DNA of 64,000 nucleotides, taken from Neiella litorisoli (GTDB lineage Bacteria > Pseudomonadota > Gammaproteobacteria > Enterobacterales > Neiellaceae). A program made the position numbers and the translations under genes. Shown in pieces: positions 1 through 9,266 of this stretch. Where the stretch lies: assembly GCF_014773395.1 (NCBI RefSeq), contig NZ_JACXAF010000014.1, positions 1-64,000 on the forward strand, read 5' to 3'. The notes under the pieces are model-generated. The model worked only from the letters and a program-made list of their open reading frames with translations, was not told the origin of the DNA and ran no database searches. Positions within the stretch are counted from its first letter, which is position 1. Each line of letters opens with the position of its first letter.

Positions 1-11
1 AGTGCTGTGGC

Positions 12-113
12 AAGGATGGCTCAAATTACAAGCCATCCTTGAAGGGTACGAATTAGCCAAGTCTCTTGAACTCTAAGATGTGATCAAGAGACAGGCCCCG
101 AGGGACTGGCTAA
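12..113. other. Structured non-coding segment (hairpin plus nested inverted repeat)
   Basis: A perfect 10-bp stem pairs 12-21 with 31-40. A second element has an outer stem 53-59/107-113 (TTAGCCA with TGGCTAA) enclosing an inner stem 61-69/84-92 (GTCTCTTGA with TCAAGAGAC) and a 14-nt one-sided bulge at 93-106. No T-tract follows on either strand, so this is not a standard terminator for the receptor gene ending at 147. On the plus strand, TCAAGAG followed by GAGGGACTGGC resembles the 5' half of SAM-I riboswitches, but the following conserved half is not present. Function unknown. Confidence 0.4.
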
Positions 114-146
114 ACGTTTCACACACAAATGTCGGTTGAGGACTTA

Positions 147-3100
147 TTAGAAGAAGTTCACCCGAATACCGGCACGGTAAGTGGTACCTGTGTGGTACTT
201 ACGAACGGTACGTGTTGACGGGCCGCTGTCGCCTTCATCCAATACTGTGCCACCCAAGTCGAGGAAGCGGCTGGTAAAGTATTGGCGAACTGGCTCATCA
301 GTCAGGTTCACCGCCTGCAAGGTAAACAGGATGTGTTCGTTAAACTGATAAGAGGCTGAGAAGTCGAGTGTATTGCGGCCGTCTTCCCACAGTGTGCCTT
401 GTTCCCAAGAACGCTGCACCAGCTGGTCATCAGTACCTTGGTAAGCTAAACGCACCTGATGGCCATTCATTTCCCAGAAACCAGTGAAGTTGTATGAGTT
501 CTCTGGGGTATAAGCCACTGGTAGCTCTGGCAAGGTGACGCTGTCATCAATTGACGACACTTCCTGATCATAAGAACTATCCTGATAGGTGTAGTTGGCT
601 TGCACACCTAAACCTGCCATCCAGCCAGGCAGCTCATCAAAGGTCTGCATGTATTGCAGTTCTAAACCTTTAATGTCAGCACCTTTACCATTGCGGATAC
701 GGGTTGTTTTGAAGACTGCACAAGTGTCTTCCAAGTTATCGGAATACCACCAGTCTTCATACAGCTCGTTGGCCATCTGGGCACGCTTCGGCATACAGCC
801 TTCAAGGCTGTCGACACCGGCTACTTTAACCAGATCGTTGACATCATAAGCTGGCGCATCTGGGTCTAGACCCACGCCACGCAAGTCATCCATGTAGGTA
901 TTGACGGTTTCTGACTCTTCGAAGTTGGACATGTCTTTGTAGAACACGGTCGCAGTAACCATACCCGCTTCGTTGAAGTACCATTCGAAGGACAAGTCGA
1001 GGTTGTTCGACTCGAGTGGATCCAACTTGGTATTGGTCAGGGTGATGGTGTTGTTACGGTCATTACCACCCCAAACTGTCTCAACCACTTTGAAGCCTGG
1101 ACGCAGTGAGTCAATTTGCGGACGCGACATGGTCTTCGATGCGGCGAAACGGGCAATCATTTCATCATTAATGATGTAGTTGAGGTTCAAGCTTGGCAGC
1201 CAGATGTCGTAGTCGTGCTCATCTTCTACGCCAAATGAACGCTTGCTGCGGTCTTCGGTCGGCAGCAGGTTGCCATTGTCATCGTAACGACGCTCATCAC
1301 CGTAGACATAGTAGGCTTCGGTTGAGACATCAGAGTGACGCCATAGCCACCAGGTGCCGCCTTCTGGCGAATCACGTTCGGCACGGGCGTCATAACAGGC
1401 GCCGGCATCTGGGATCTTGACGTCATCACGCTTGTCATTGGTGCCAAGGGTGTCGTAACCCAGACCGTCGACGCGAGACCAGCGGGTTTCTTCGTTCCAG
1501 TTGGTGCCGTAGAAAATAATGTCAGGACATGCTGGGTTGGCAGAATTACGCACTTCGGCCATGTGGTGCGGATCGAATACTCGGCCCAAGTTACCTGGGT
1601 CAGAGTGGAATGTCACACCTGAGTAGCCTTTGGTATCAACATCGGTTTTCACATAGCGCACACCAACATCACCGGTAAGTTGACCGTCGAGCAGCTCAAA
1701 GTCGGTTTTGAAGTAAGCCGCGATGGTATCGAGCTCAGCCCAGCGAGTGGCTGAGTCGTCAATTTTCATTTCAACTTCGGCACTACCAAGGGCAACTTCA
1801 AAAGCTTTTTCTGGATCGAAGTGATTCCAACCACGGGTAAACATATCGCGCTTGTAGCCTAGGCCCGACATGAATCCGCTGGCAGGGAATTTACCGTCGG
1901 CAGCGTACATATCGCCGGTCAAATCTTTCAAACCAACCTGGAAGGTCACCGGCTCACCGGTATCAGGGTTGGTGACAACCACACCTTCACCAACAGATGA
2001 GAAGTTAGACACCTGATCATCGACATATTTGTCGCGGTTAGACCATTTAGCACCCACTTCAATTTTAGTGAGCGGGCCAAATTCAACGTCCCAATCGACG
2101 TCAAAGTGAACGTTTTTCTGCTCATCTTCTACCGCGCGCAAGGTCCGAGCTAGGTAGCCCAAGTGCTGTGCTTCCAGTTCTTGTGGGTTAAAGCCCGTGG
2201 TTGAACGGTTATCCCAAACGGCATTTGGATCGCCAAAGTCGTTGTTTTCACCGTAATCGATGTAGCCTTCACCACCGACCAGAGAACATTTTTTACCGCT
2301 CTTGTTACATTGGTAACCCACAGGCTCCAAATCTTCTGGCAAGGTGTGGAACAAGGTCCACGAGTTCATGTTGGCGAAGTTCTGGGTGTTGGTGTAAATC
2401 GCGTTACCTGGATCTTGCTCTGCTTTGGAATAGCCCGCACCAAATTGAATGTTGACCGTTTCGGTTAACTGATGATCAACCTTGAATGAGGCTACTTTGT
2501 TGATGTTTTCCAGATCATTTGAGGCCGCTTCCAAATCACCTAAACCGAAACGGTTTAACCATTTCGTCCACATCATGGTGTCAGTATTCAGGGTGTGCCA
2601 GTCGGCTTCTGGGTCAGTGTATTCCGGCACCATATTGGGATCGAAATCAGTTGGTTGGCCTGCAACCAAGTTGCCCCAGTTGGAGCCTCGGGCAATGACT
2701 GCCTGCATGTCGCTGGTCAATTCTTGCTTGGAGTAGTTGAGGTTGACATCAATGTTGGTGTCTTCATCTGGTTGCCATTGCAAGCTCAAATCAACACCCA
2801 TACGGTCACGATCTTCCTCGTAGTACTGGTATTTTGAGCGGAATGGCGTGATGCCCCAAACGTCTTCTAATAGGTTGCCGTCTTGATCGCGGGCAACAGG
2901 AGAGTGCTGTGCTTGCCAGTCTGTTGCTTCAAATTGATCGCGGCGGAACGTATTGGTTTCTTTGTACGCGGTGATCAGAAATGCGAACGTCTCATCAAAA
3001 AATTTCTCAGAGAATGAGCCAGAGATTTTGTAATCATGCTCTTCGGACAAGTCGTTGTAACGGCTTTGGCCGGTCAGAGTGCGAACCTTATAGTTCAGAT

Positions 3101-3620
3101 CCAATGGCTTGGCTGAGGTCAGGTTAATGTTAGCACCGAGCGAGCCTTCATCGTGGTCAGCACTTGGTGTTTTAACAACTTCAATTTTTGACAGGATGTC
3201 AGATGAAAATTGAGATAAGTCAACGCCTTGGCTGAAATCGGTACTACCCAAGGTCACACCGTTGAGGCTAATGTTGTTTTGTTGCGAGTTGGTACCACGC
3301 ACGGAGATCTGAGTACCTTCACCACCTTCGGTGCGGACAGATACACCGGTCACGCGGCCTAACGCCTCGGCGATGTTTTGGTCAGTTGACTTACCAATGT
3401 CTTCAGCATTGATAGAGTCAACGATTTGTTGCGCAAAGCGCTTGTCGTTAATTGACTTTTTGATACTGCCACGTAAGCCGGTGACTTCAATTACTTCAAC
3501 TTCTTCGGCACTGGCTTCTGCCGTTTCTTCTGCTTCCGCTGCGAAGACACTGGCGCTCATCACAGAAGCAACTGCCAAACAGACAGCGCTCAAGCGAAAG
3601 GGTGTGTGTTTTGTGTTCAT
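147..3620 (-). CDS. TonB-dependent receptor (galactan locus copy 1)
   Basis: This is an outer-membrane, TonB-energised importer of 1157 aa, probably taking up agar-derived oligosaccharides. A signal peptide ends near residue 27 (SVFA). An acidic linker, a TonB-box-like EVIEVTG (about 42-48), a plug domain (about 60-200) and a long beta-barrel ending in terminal Phe (GIRVNFF) follow. The large size and the N-terminal layout are typical of carbohydrate receptors in Alteromonadales. The ATG at 3620 has a strong Shine-Dalgarno sequence (GGGGGAGG). It is a close paralogue of the receptor at 4166-7654, so tandem duplication is likely. Three GTTAAC-centred sites lie upstream (3688, 3743, 3850). Substrate is inferred from neighbours (cycloisomerase, GH50 agarases), not from the receptor itself. 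Confidence 0.93.
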   Translation of the reverse strand: MNTKHTPFRLSAVCLAVASVMSASVFAAEAEETAEASAEEVEVIEVTGLRGSIKKSINDKRFAQQIVDSINAEDIGKSTDQNIAEALGRVTGVSVRTEGGEGTQISVRGTNSQQNNISLNGVTLGSTDFSQGVDLSQFSSDILSKIEVVKTPSADHDEGSLGANINLTSAKPLDLNYKVRTLTGQSRYNDLSEEHDYKISGSFSEKFFDETFAFLITAYKETNTFRRDQFEATDWQAQHSPVARDQDGNLLEDVWGITPFRSKYQYYEEDRDRMGVDLSLQWQPDEDTNIDVNLNYSKQELTSDMQAVIARGSNWGNLVAGQPTDFDPNMVPEYTDPEADWHTLNTDTMMWTKWLNRFGLGDLEAASNDLENINKVASFKVDHQLTETVNIQFGAGYSKAEQDPGNAIYTNTQNFANMNSWTLFHTLPEDLEPVGYQCNKSGKKCSLVGGEGYIDYGENNDFGDPNAVWDNRSTTGFNPQELEAQHLGYLARTLRAVEDEQKNVHFDVDWDVEFGPLTKIEVGAKWSNRDKYVDDQVSNFSSVGEGVVVTNPDTGEPVTFQVGLKDLTGDMYAADGKFPASGFMSGLGYKRDMFTRGWNHFDPEKAFEVALGSAEVEMKIDDSATRWAELDTIAAYFKTDFELLDGQLTGDVGVRYVKTDVDTKGYSGVTFHSDPGNLGRVFDPHHMAEVRNSANPACPDIIFYGTNWNEETRWSRVDGLGYDTLGTNDKRDDVKIPDAGACYDARAERDSPEGGTWWLWRHSDVSTEAYYVYGDERRYDDNGNLLPTEDRSKRSFGVEDEHDYDIWLPSLNLNYIINDEMIARFAASKTMSRPQIDSLRPGFKVVETVWGGNDRNNTITLTNTKLDPLESNNLDLSFEWYFNEAGMVTATVFYKDMSNFEESETVNTYMDDLRGVGLDPDAPAYDVNDLVKVAGVDSLEGCMPKRAQMANELYEDWWYSDNLEDTCAVFKTTRIRNGKGADIKGLELQYMQTFDELPGWMAGLGVQANYTYQDSSYDQEVSSIDDSVTLPELPVAYTPENSYNFTGFWEMNGHQVRLAYQGTDDQLVQRSWEQGTLWEDGRNTLDFSASYQFNEHILFTLQAVNLTDEPVRQYFTSRFLDLGGTVLDEGDSGPSTRTVRKYHTGTTYRAGIRVNFF

Positions 3621-3738
3621 GTTTCCTCCCCCGAGGTACTTATAGTTCGATTCTAACGGTTGTCGCTGGTGGAAATCGATCCAATCAGTTAACCATTAGT
3701 TGCGAACCTAACACTGCCGTAACATTCTGATCAATGTG

Positions 3739-3752
3739 AATTGTTAACAATT
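3739..3752. promoter_or_regulatory. Palindromic operator candidate (AATTGTTAACAATT)
   Basis: A perfect 14-bp palindrome lies about 120 bp upstream of the receptor start at 3620. The half-site GT-N2-AC arrangement resembles operators of FadR/UxuR-type GntR regulators, and a GntR gene of that class is at 16554. Related sites sit upstream of the other genes of the locus. Confidence 0.55.
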
Positions 3753-3846
3753 GTCGTGTGTTTGTTGACCGATTTTCAAAAGTGTGACTGCCTTCTTAAT
3801 TGTTGATGCGGGTAAATTTATTTTTTCAATCAAATAAATTTGGTTG

Positions 3847-3857
3847 ATTGTTAACCA
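3847..3857. promoter_or_regulatory. Second GTTAAC-type site upstream of receptor 1
   Basis: ATTGTTAACCA matches one full half-site and the core of the 3739 palindrome. It is about 230 bp upstream of the receptor start, so it may be an auxiliary operator. A third bare GTTAAC core lies at 3688-3693. Confidence 0.35.
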
Positions 3858-4111
3858 TGGTTTTGCTGGTTTTTATGCGTTTATGGTTTTTGTGAAAACG
3901 ATTAATGTCACAAAAATTAAGGTTTTTAAGTGGGTTTGGTTTAGTCTTGAATGAATCCGGCTGCGTTAGGTTGTTGGCGGTTTTTTAACTGGATTGATTG
4001 CTCATAAGGTGAGGGCTGGCGGCTAGCGAAACCGCACTTTTGTTGGTTACCAGTGGTTATATTGGTTGACCTTTGTCGTTATTTAGAGCCGTTTTACTTT
4101 GCGCAAGGCAT

Positions 4112-4141
4112 AAAAAAACCAGCTCGGAAGAGCTGGTTTTA
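4112..4141. terminator. Rho-independent terminator after receptor 2
   Basis: A 10-bp stem (4116-4125 with 4130-4139, loop GGAA) is flanked by A-runs on one side and T-runs on the other. Read on the minus strand it follows the receptor stop at 4166 and ends in a run of T. Confidence 0.85.
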
Positions 4142-4165
4142 TTGGCGTTTTAGGCTGCTAATCTA

Positions 4166-7100
4166 TTAGAAGAAGTTAACCCGAACACCTAAGCGGTAGT
4201 TGGTACCAGTGCGGTAGTCGCGAACGGTACGTGACTTAGTAGCACCATCGTCCATTGGACTACCTTCGTCTAGGACTTCACCGTTCAGCTCTAAGAAACG
4301 GCTGGTGTAGTATTGACGCACACCTTCATCGGTCAGGTTAACCGCCTGGAAGGTAAAGGCAACGTGCTCATTGAGCTGATAGGTTGCCGATAAATCCAAG
4401 GTGCGGCGACCTTCTTCCCACAGTGAACCGTTTTCCCAAGAGCGTTGTGCCAATTGATCGGTGGTGCCCTGATACGACAAGCGTACCTGATGGCCATCCA
4501 TTTCCCAGAAACCGGTGGCGTTGTAGCTGTGCTCAGGGGTGTAAGTCACTGGCAGTGATGGCAGCATGACGCTTTCATCAATTGAAGACACTTCCTGATC
4601 GTACTCACTATCTTGGTAGGTATAGTTGGCCTGTAAACCTAAACCGGCTAACCAACCTGGCAGATCATCAAAGGTTTGCATGTATTGCAGTTCCACACCT
4701 TTGATGCTGGCGCCTTTACCATTCTTAATGCGCGTGGTTTTGAACTGAGCGCACATTTGCTCCAGCTCGCCAGAGTGAACCCAATCCGACTCAAAGTCGC
4801 TATCGAGCATGAAGCGTTTCGGCATGCATTGCTCAAGGCTATCGACACCGGCGATTAGTACCAAATCGTTGACGTCATATTGCGGCGCATCTGGGTCAAG
4901 ACCGATATCACGCAGATCATCCATGTAGGTGACAATGGTTTCAGACTCTTCAAAGTTAGTCATGTCTTTGTAGAACAGACCCATGGCCAACATGCCTGAT
5001 TCATTGAAGTACCACTCATACGATAGATCCAAGTTATTTGATTCAAGTGGATCAAGCTTGGTATTGGTCAGGGTGATGGTGTTGTTGCGATTATCGCCGC
5101 CCCAAATGGTTTCAGTGACTTTAAAGCCCGGACGTAACGAGTCGATTTGTGGCCGAGACATGGTTTTAGAAACCGCGAAACGAGCAATCATGTCGTCGTT
5201 AATGACGTAGTTCAGGTTCAGGCTCGGCAAGAACAAGTCGTAGTCGTGAGTGTCTTTAACGGCGAAGGAGCGCTTGGAGCGATCTTCGGTCGCCACTAAG
5301 TTGCCGTTGTCATCAAACTGGCGCTCACCATACACATAGTGTTTCTCAGTCGAGATATCCGAATGACGCCACAGCCACCACCAGGTATTTTCGCCACTGC
5401 CCAGCAGAGTGCGCGGATCGTGACACGCGCCAGCATCGGCCAAGCGAGTGTCATCGCGGAAGTCACTGGTGCCTTTGGTATCGTAGCCGAGGCCATCCAC
5501 GCGAGACCAACGCGACTCCGCGCTCCAGTCATTGCCGTACCAAGAGATTTCTGGGCATAGCGGGTTGCTGGTGTTGCGCAACTGTTGCAGCTTGAATGGG
5601 TCTTGCACACGACCCATGTTCGCTGGATCGTAGAAGAAGTTGACGCCCGAGTAGCCATTGGCAGTGACATCGGTTGAGACATAACGGACACCAACATCAC
5701 CGGTGAGTTGACCGTCTAACAAATCAAACTTGGTTTTTAAATAGACTGCAAAGTTATCCAGCTCGGTTTCACGAGTGTTGGTTTTATCGGGAATGATGCC
5801 GATTTTTGGATCGCCTTGAACCGCTTCAAAAGCTTTCTCCGCTGAGAAGGTGGTCCAGCCGTCGGTAATGTTATCGCGGCCATAACCCAAGCTGCCCATG
5901 AAGTCACTGACTGGGAACGGCTCGTTGGTGGCAAACAGCGCCGTGTCGATGTCTTTCAAGCCTGGTGTGATCACAGCAGGCTGGCCCGTGTCTGGGTTGG
6001 TCACCACCACACCTTCGCCAATGGAGTTATAGCTGGTGGTTTGGGCGTCAACGAACTTATTACGATTGGAGAATTTGGCACCAAACTCAATTTGAGTGAG
6101 CGGCCCTAGCTCCACATCCCAGTCCACATCGATGTAAGCCGATTTTTGCTCGTCTTCAACGTTGTTCATGGTACGACCCATGTATGACAAGTGCTGGGCA
6201 TCTAAGTCATCGGGGTTGAAGCCGGTGGTGGTGCGGTTGTCCCACACAGCCGTTGGATCGCCCCAGGTGTTGTTTTCGCCGTAGTCGATAACACCAGTAC
6301 CTGAAGACAACACGCAGCGGCCACCCTTAGTGCAGTCGTAACCTACCGGCTCAATGTCTTCTGGTGAAGTGTGAGTCAATACGGTTGGATTGACATTGCC
6401 CCAGTTTTGCAGAACCACATATAGGTTGTTGTCTGGCACTTGCTCTGCCTTCGAGTAACCTAAACCGGTGCGGACATTGATGTCGTCAGTCAATTGGTGC
6501 TCGATGTTAAACGAAGCAATTTTGTTGATGTTGTCGAACTTGCCAATTGACTGAACCAGATCGCCCAGACCGAAGCGATTTTCCCACTTAGTAAAAGTAT
6601 TGGTCTTGGTGTTGATGGTGTGCCAGTCAGCAGTTGGGTCCGTGTAGTCGCCAATAATATCTGGGTTGAAATCAGTCGCTTCACCTTCAACCATGTTGGC
6701 ATAGTCTGAGCCGCGCGTCCGAATGCCGTGCATGGTTGAGTCCAGCTCTTGCTTTGAGTAGTTGAAGCTGAAATCCATGCTAGTGTCTTCCGTTGGCGCC
6801 CACTGCATGACAAGGTCAACACCATAACGATCGCGATCTTGGAGGTGTGCTTGATACTCATTGTTGTAGCTCGACAAGCCATAAGCATCTTCAACTAAAT
6901 TGCCGTTTTGATCGGTCGCCAGTGGTGAATGGCGCACACGCCAGTCATTGGCAAAGAACTCGTCGCGGCGCACTGTGTTGGTCTCGGTGTACGCCGTGAT
7001 TAAGACACCAAAGGTTTCATCAAGAAACTTGTGAGAGTAACCGCCCGACAGTTTGTAATCGTACTCTTCTGCAAGATCGTTATAGCGAGCCTGATAGGTC

Positions 7101-7654
7101 AGGTTGCGCACTAAATAGTTCATATCCAGCGGTTTGGCTGAACTTAAGCTGATGTTGGCACCCAGTGAGCCTTCTTCATGGTCGGCACTTGGCGTTTTCA
7201 CCACTTCAATTTTTGACAGGATATCGGCGGAGAATTGCGACAGGTCAACGCCCTGACTGAAGTCGGTACTACCGAGTTGAACACCGTTTAAGCTGATGTT
7301 GTTTTGCTGTGAGTTGGCACCACGAACGGTAATGTTGGCACCTTCGCCACCTTCACTACGAACCGATACACCAGTGACGCGAGACAGCGCGTCGGCAATG
7401 TTCTGGTCGGTGGTTTTACCGATATCTTCAGAGTTGATGGAGTCAGAAATAGTCTCAGCAAAGCGTTTGTCGTTGATACTTTTCTTCAGGCTGGCTTTGA
7501 GGCCGGTAACCTGAATGACTTCAACACCCTCATTTGGGTCTTTCTGATCTTGTTCTGGGCCAGTGGCATCCTGCGCGTGAACGCTGGTGCTGAGTACTGC
7601 AAGCACTGCCATACAGACATTGCTGAGGCGAAAAGCAGAAGGTTTCATCGCCAT
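4166..7654 (-). CDS. TonB-dependent receptor (galactan locus copy 2)
   Basis: A 1162-aa outer-membrane receptor paralogous to the gene at 147-3620, with the same domain order. It has a signal peptide ending near residue 27 (SVHA), a TonB-box-like VIQVTG, a plug and a beta-barrel ending GVRVNFF. I chose the ATG at 7654 because GGGGGAAACT sits just upstream; a frame-extending TTG at 7666 lies inside that Shine-Dalgarno region. Identity is high in the plug and in long barrel blocks but drops in extracellular-loop-like stretches, as expected if the copies differ in ligand. A 14-bp GTTAAC palindrome lies 134 bp upstream. Import of agar oligosaccharides is inferred from context. Confidence 0.93.
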   Translation of the reverse strand: MAMKPSAFRLSNVCMAVLAVLSTSVHAQDATGPEQDQKDPNEGVEVIQVTGLKASLKKSINDKRFAETISDSINSEDIGKTTDQNIADALSRVTGVSVRSEGGEGANITVRGANSQQNNISLNGVQLGSTDFSQGVDLSQFSADILSKIEVVKTPSADHEEGSLGANISLSSAKPLDMNYLVRNLTYQARYNDLAEEYDYKLSGGYSHKFLDETFGVLITAYTETNTVRRDEFFANDWRVRHSPLATDQNGNLVEDAYGLSSYNNEYQAHLQDRDRYGVDLVMQWAPTEDTSMDFSFNYSKQELDSTMHGIRTRGSDYANMVEGEATDFNPDIIGDYTDPTADWHTINTKTNTFTKWENRFGLGDLVQSIGKFDNINKIASFNIEHQLTDDINVRTGLGYSKAEQVPDNNLYVVLQNWGNVNPTVLTHTSPEDIEPVGYDCTKGGRCVLSSGTGVIDYGENNTWGDPTAVWDNRTTTGFNPDDLDAQHLSYMGRTMNNVEDEQKSAYIDVDWDVELGPLTQIEFGAKFSNRNKFVDAQTTSYNSIGEGVVVTNPDTGQPAVITPGLKDIDTALFATNEPFPVSDFMGSLGYGRDNITDGWTTFSAEKAFEAVQGDPKIGIIPDKTNTRETELDNFAVYLKTKFDLLDGQLTGDVGVRYVSTDVTANGYSGVNFFYDPANMGRVQDPFKLQQLRNTSNPLCPEISWYGNDWSAESRWSRVDGLGYDTKGTSDFRDDTRLADAGACHDPRTLLGSGENTWWWLWRHSDISTEKHYVYGERQFDDNGNLVATEDRSKRSFAVKDTHDYDLFLPSLNLNYVINDDMIARFAVSKTMSRPQIDSLRPGFKVTETIWGGDNRNNTITLTNTKLDPLESNNLDLSYEWYFNESGMLAMGLFYKDMTNFEESETIVTYMDDLRDIGLDPDAPQYDVNDLVLIAGVDSLEQCMPKRFMLDSDFESDWVHSGELEQMCAQFKTTRIKNGKGASIKGVELQYMQTFDDLPGWLAGLGLQANYTYQDSEYDQEVSSIDESVMLPSLPVTYTPEHSYNATGFWEMDGHQVRLSYQGTTDQLAQRSWENGSLWEEGRRTLDLSATYQLNEHVAFTFQAVNLTDEGVRQYYTSRFLELNGEVLDEGSPMDDGATKSRTVRDYRTGTNYRLGVRVNFF

Positions 7655-7787
7655 AGTTTCCCCCAAGGAAAGTTGTTATGAATCGAAAAAATAAATGAAG
7701 TGGCTAACGCAAGTTTGTTACTGGCGTGTTTCCTTGCCTGAAAATTGATGTGAAAAATACCACCGCAAGAGGCTGTCGATCAATGAA

Positions 7788-7801
7788 TATTGTTAACAAT
7801 A
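7788..7801. promoter_or_regulatory. Palindromic operator candidate (TATTGTTAACAATA)
   Basis: A perfect 14-bp palindrome 134 bp upstream of receptor 2. It has the same 12-bp core (ATTGTTAACAAT) as the sites at 3739 and 13844. Confidence 0.55.
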
Positions 7802-7986
7802 AACCATTAACCGTAATCAATATTATAAAAGTGTGAAGCGGATCTTCATTTTCATTTGAAACTGCTGAGGCTTGATACTACGCGGCTTTGAGAGAATGGC
7901 TTTGTTTGATTATGGACTGATTGTTTGACGAGTAGATCACAGAATAGCAATGCTAGATCAAGAAAATATTGAGTTTATGTTTAATG

Positions 7987-8004
7987 TATATCGTTAACAA
8001 TATA
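7987..8004. promoter_or_regulatory. Palindromic operator candidate upstream of the cycloisomerase
   Basis: An 18-bp inverted repeat with one mismatched pair, centred on GTTAAC at 7993-7998. It ends about 42 bp before the cycloisomerase ATG, a good position for a repressor. It belongs to the same family as the sites upstream of the receptors and agarases. Confidence 0.55.
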
Positions 8005-8045
8005 TAGTTTGGTTAATGAAATTTTAGCTAGGGAAGTCGAACTCA

Positions 8046-9179
8046 ATGACAGCTATCAGTCGACTCGAAACAGCGGCCTTGCACACTGCAATTGAATCCG
8101 TTGGCGTAGAGTACTATCAGATCCCATTGGCCGAAGTGCTATCTGACGCCAAACATGGTGACCACTACCACTTCGAATTAGTGGTATGCCGCATTCGCAC
8201 CGCCGACGGTTTTGAAGGTTGCGGTTATACCTACACCGGCGGCAAGGGCGGCCGAGCGATTTACTCGCTGCTGAATGATGAATTGAAACCTTGGTTACAA
8301 GGGCTCGATTCAGCTCGCATCGAGCATCTTTGGGAAGGCATGCAATATCATTTGCATTATGTTGGCCGCGGCGGTTTGCTGAGCTTTGCTATCTCAGCTG
8401 TTGATATCGCTTTGTGGGATATCAAATGTAAACGTTTGAACTTGCCGCTTTGGAAAGTTGCCGGTGGCGCCAGCAATAAGACGCCTTGTTACGCTGGTGG
8501 CATTGACTTGAACTTCTCCCAAGACAAGCTGCTGGATAATATTCAGGGCTACCTCAATAACGGTTTTAAAGCGGTCAAAATTAAAGTCGGTAAAGCAGAC
8601 TACCGAGAAGATGTGGCTCGGGTAAAAGCGGTTCGGGAGCTGATTGGCCCGGATCTGGAGTTTATGGTTGATGCCAACTATTCGTTGACGGTTGAAAAGG
8701 CGATCCGTTTTGGTCGCGCCATTGACCAGTACAATATTGGCTGGTTTGAAGAGCCAACAATTCCTGATGATTATCAAGGCTATGCACGCATTGCTGAGGC
8801 AATCAACATTCCGCTAGCAATGGGCGAAAATCTCCACACCATTTATGAATTCAACTATGCGGCGCAGCAAGCCAAAGTAGGCTTCTTGCAGCCGGATGCA
8901 TCCAACATTGGTGGTGTTACCGGTTGGCTGAAAGCCGCGCAACTTGCTTATGCTTACAACTTGCCGGTGTGCAGCCATGGCATGCAAGAGTTGCATGTGT
9001 CGCTGATGTCGTCACAAGCAAACTGCGGCATGATGGAAGTGCACTCTTTCCCTATTGATCAATACACCAAGCGTCCGCTGGTGATTGATGAGAAAGGCTT
9101 AGCAGTGGCGCCAGACACTCCGGGTACTGGTGTTGAGTTTGATCTGCAACTTCTGCGCCCCCACCAGAAGATGCTGTAA
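8046..9179 (+). CDS. 3,6-anhydro-alpha-L-galactonate cycloisomerase (enolase superfamily)
   Basis: The predicted cytosolic enzyme opens 3,6-anhydro-L-galactonate to 2-keto-3-deoxy-galactonate, the step that brings the anhydro-sugar half of agar into central metabolism. The 377-aa protein has the mandelate racemase/muconate lactonising fold. Lys178/Lys180 form the KxK motif, D209, E235 and E261 are metal ligands, D284 lies in QPDAS, and H311 in CSHGMQ is the likely general base. The stretch LSDAKHGDH near the N-terminus and the HYVGRGG and GMQELHVSL motifs match, as I remember it, the characterised Vibrio cycloisomerase closely. It is transcribed away from receptor 2, with an operator-like palindrome 42 bp upstream and a terminator downstream. 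The anhydro-galactose dehydrogenase and the later kinase/aldolase are not in this window. Confidence 0.88.
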   Translation: MTAISRLETAALHTAIESVGVEYYQIPLAEVLSDAKHGDHYHFELVVCRIRTADGFEGCGYTYTGGKGGRAIYSLLNDELKPWLQGLDSARIEHLWEGMQYHLHYVGRGGLLSFAISAVDIALWDIKCKRLNLPLWKVAGGASNKTPCYAGGIDLNFSQDKLLDNIQGYLNNGFKAVKIKVGKADYREDVARVKAVRELIGPDLEFMVDANYSLTVEKAIRFGRAIDQYNIGWFEEPTIPDDYQGYARIAEAINIPLAMGENLHTIYEFNYAAQQAKVGFLQPDASNIGGVTGWLKAAQLAYAYNLPVCSHGMQELHVSLMSSQANCGMMEVHSFPIDQYTKRPLVIDEKGLAVAPDTPGTGVEFDLQLLRPHQKML

Positions 9180-9240
9180 CTGATTCGCTGATTTTTGAGT
9201 TGGTACTCAAGTCCACCGTGTGGCCGGTGGCAACACTTTC

Positions 9241-9266
9241 GCCCTCACATTGTTGAGGGCTTTTTT
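9241..9266 (+). terminator. Rho-independent terminator after the cycloisomerase
   Basis: GCCCTCA pairs with TGAGGGC around a CATTGT loop, followed by six T. It lies about 60 bp after the stop codon. Confidence 0.9.

Larger units (their letters stand above)
3621..4111. other. Promoter region of the first receptor
   Basis: This AT-rich gene-free stretch lies between the two receptor genes. It contains three GTTAAC cores, at 3688-3693, 3743-3748 and 3850-3855. The middle one is part of a 14-bp perfect palindrome. No coding frame with a believable start was seen. It presumably carries the promoter and operators of the leftward receptor gene that starts at 3620. Confidence 0.6.
7655..8045. other. 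Divergent promoter region, receptor 2 / cycloisomerase
   Basis: This AT-rich intergenic region separates the leftward receptor from the rightward cycloisomerase. It holds two GTTAAC palindromes, one near each gene (7788-7801 and 7987-8004). No other gene is visible. Confidence 0.6.

Noticed and set aside
60-113. Call of a SAM-I riboswitch
   Set aside because: Only the first half of the consensus is present, the conserved second half is absent, and no methionine gene follows on the plus strand within the window.
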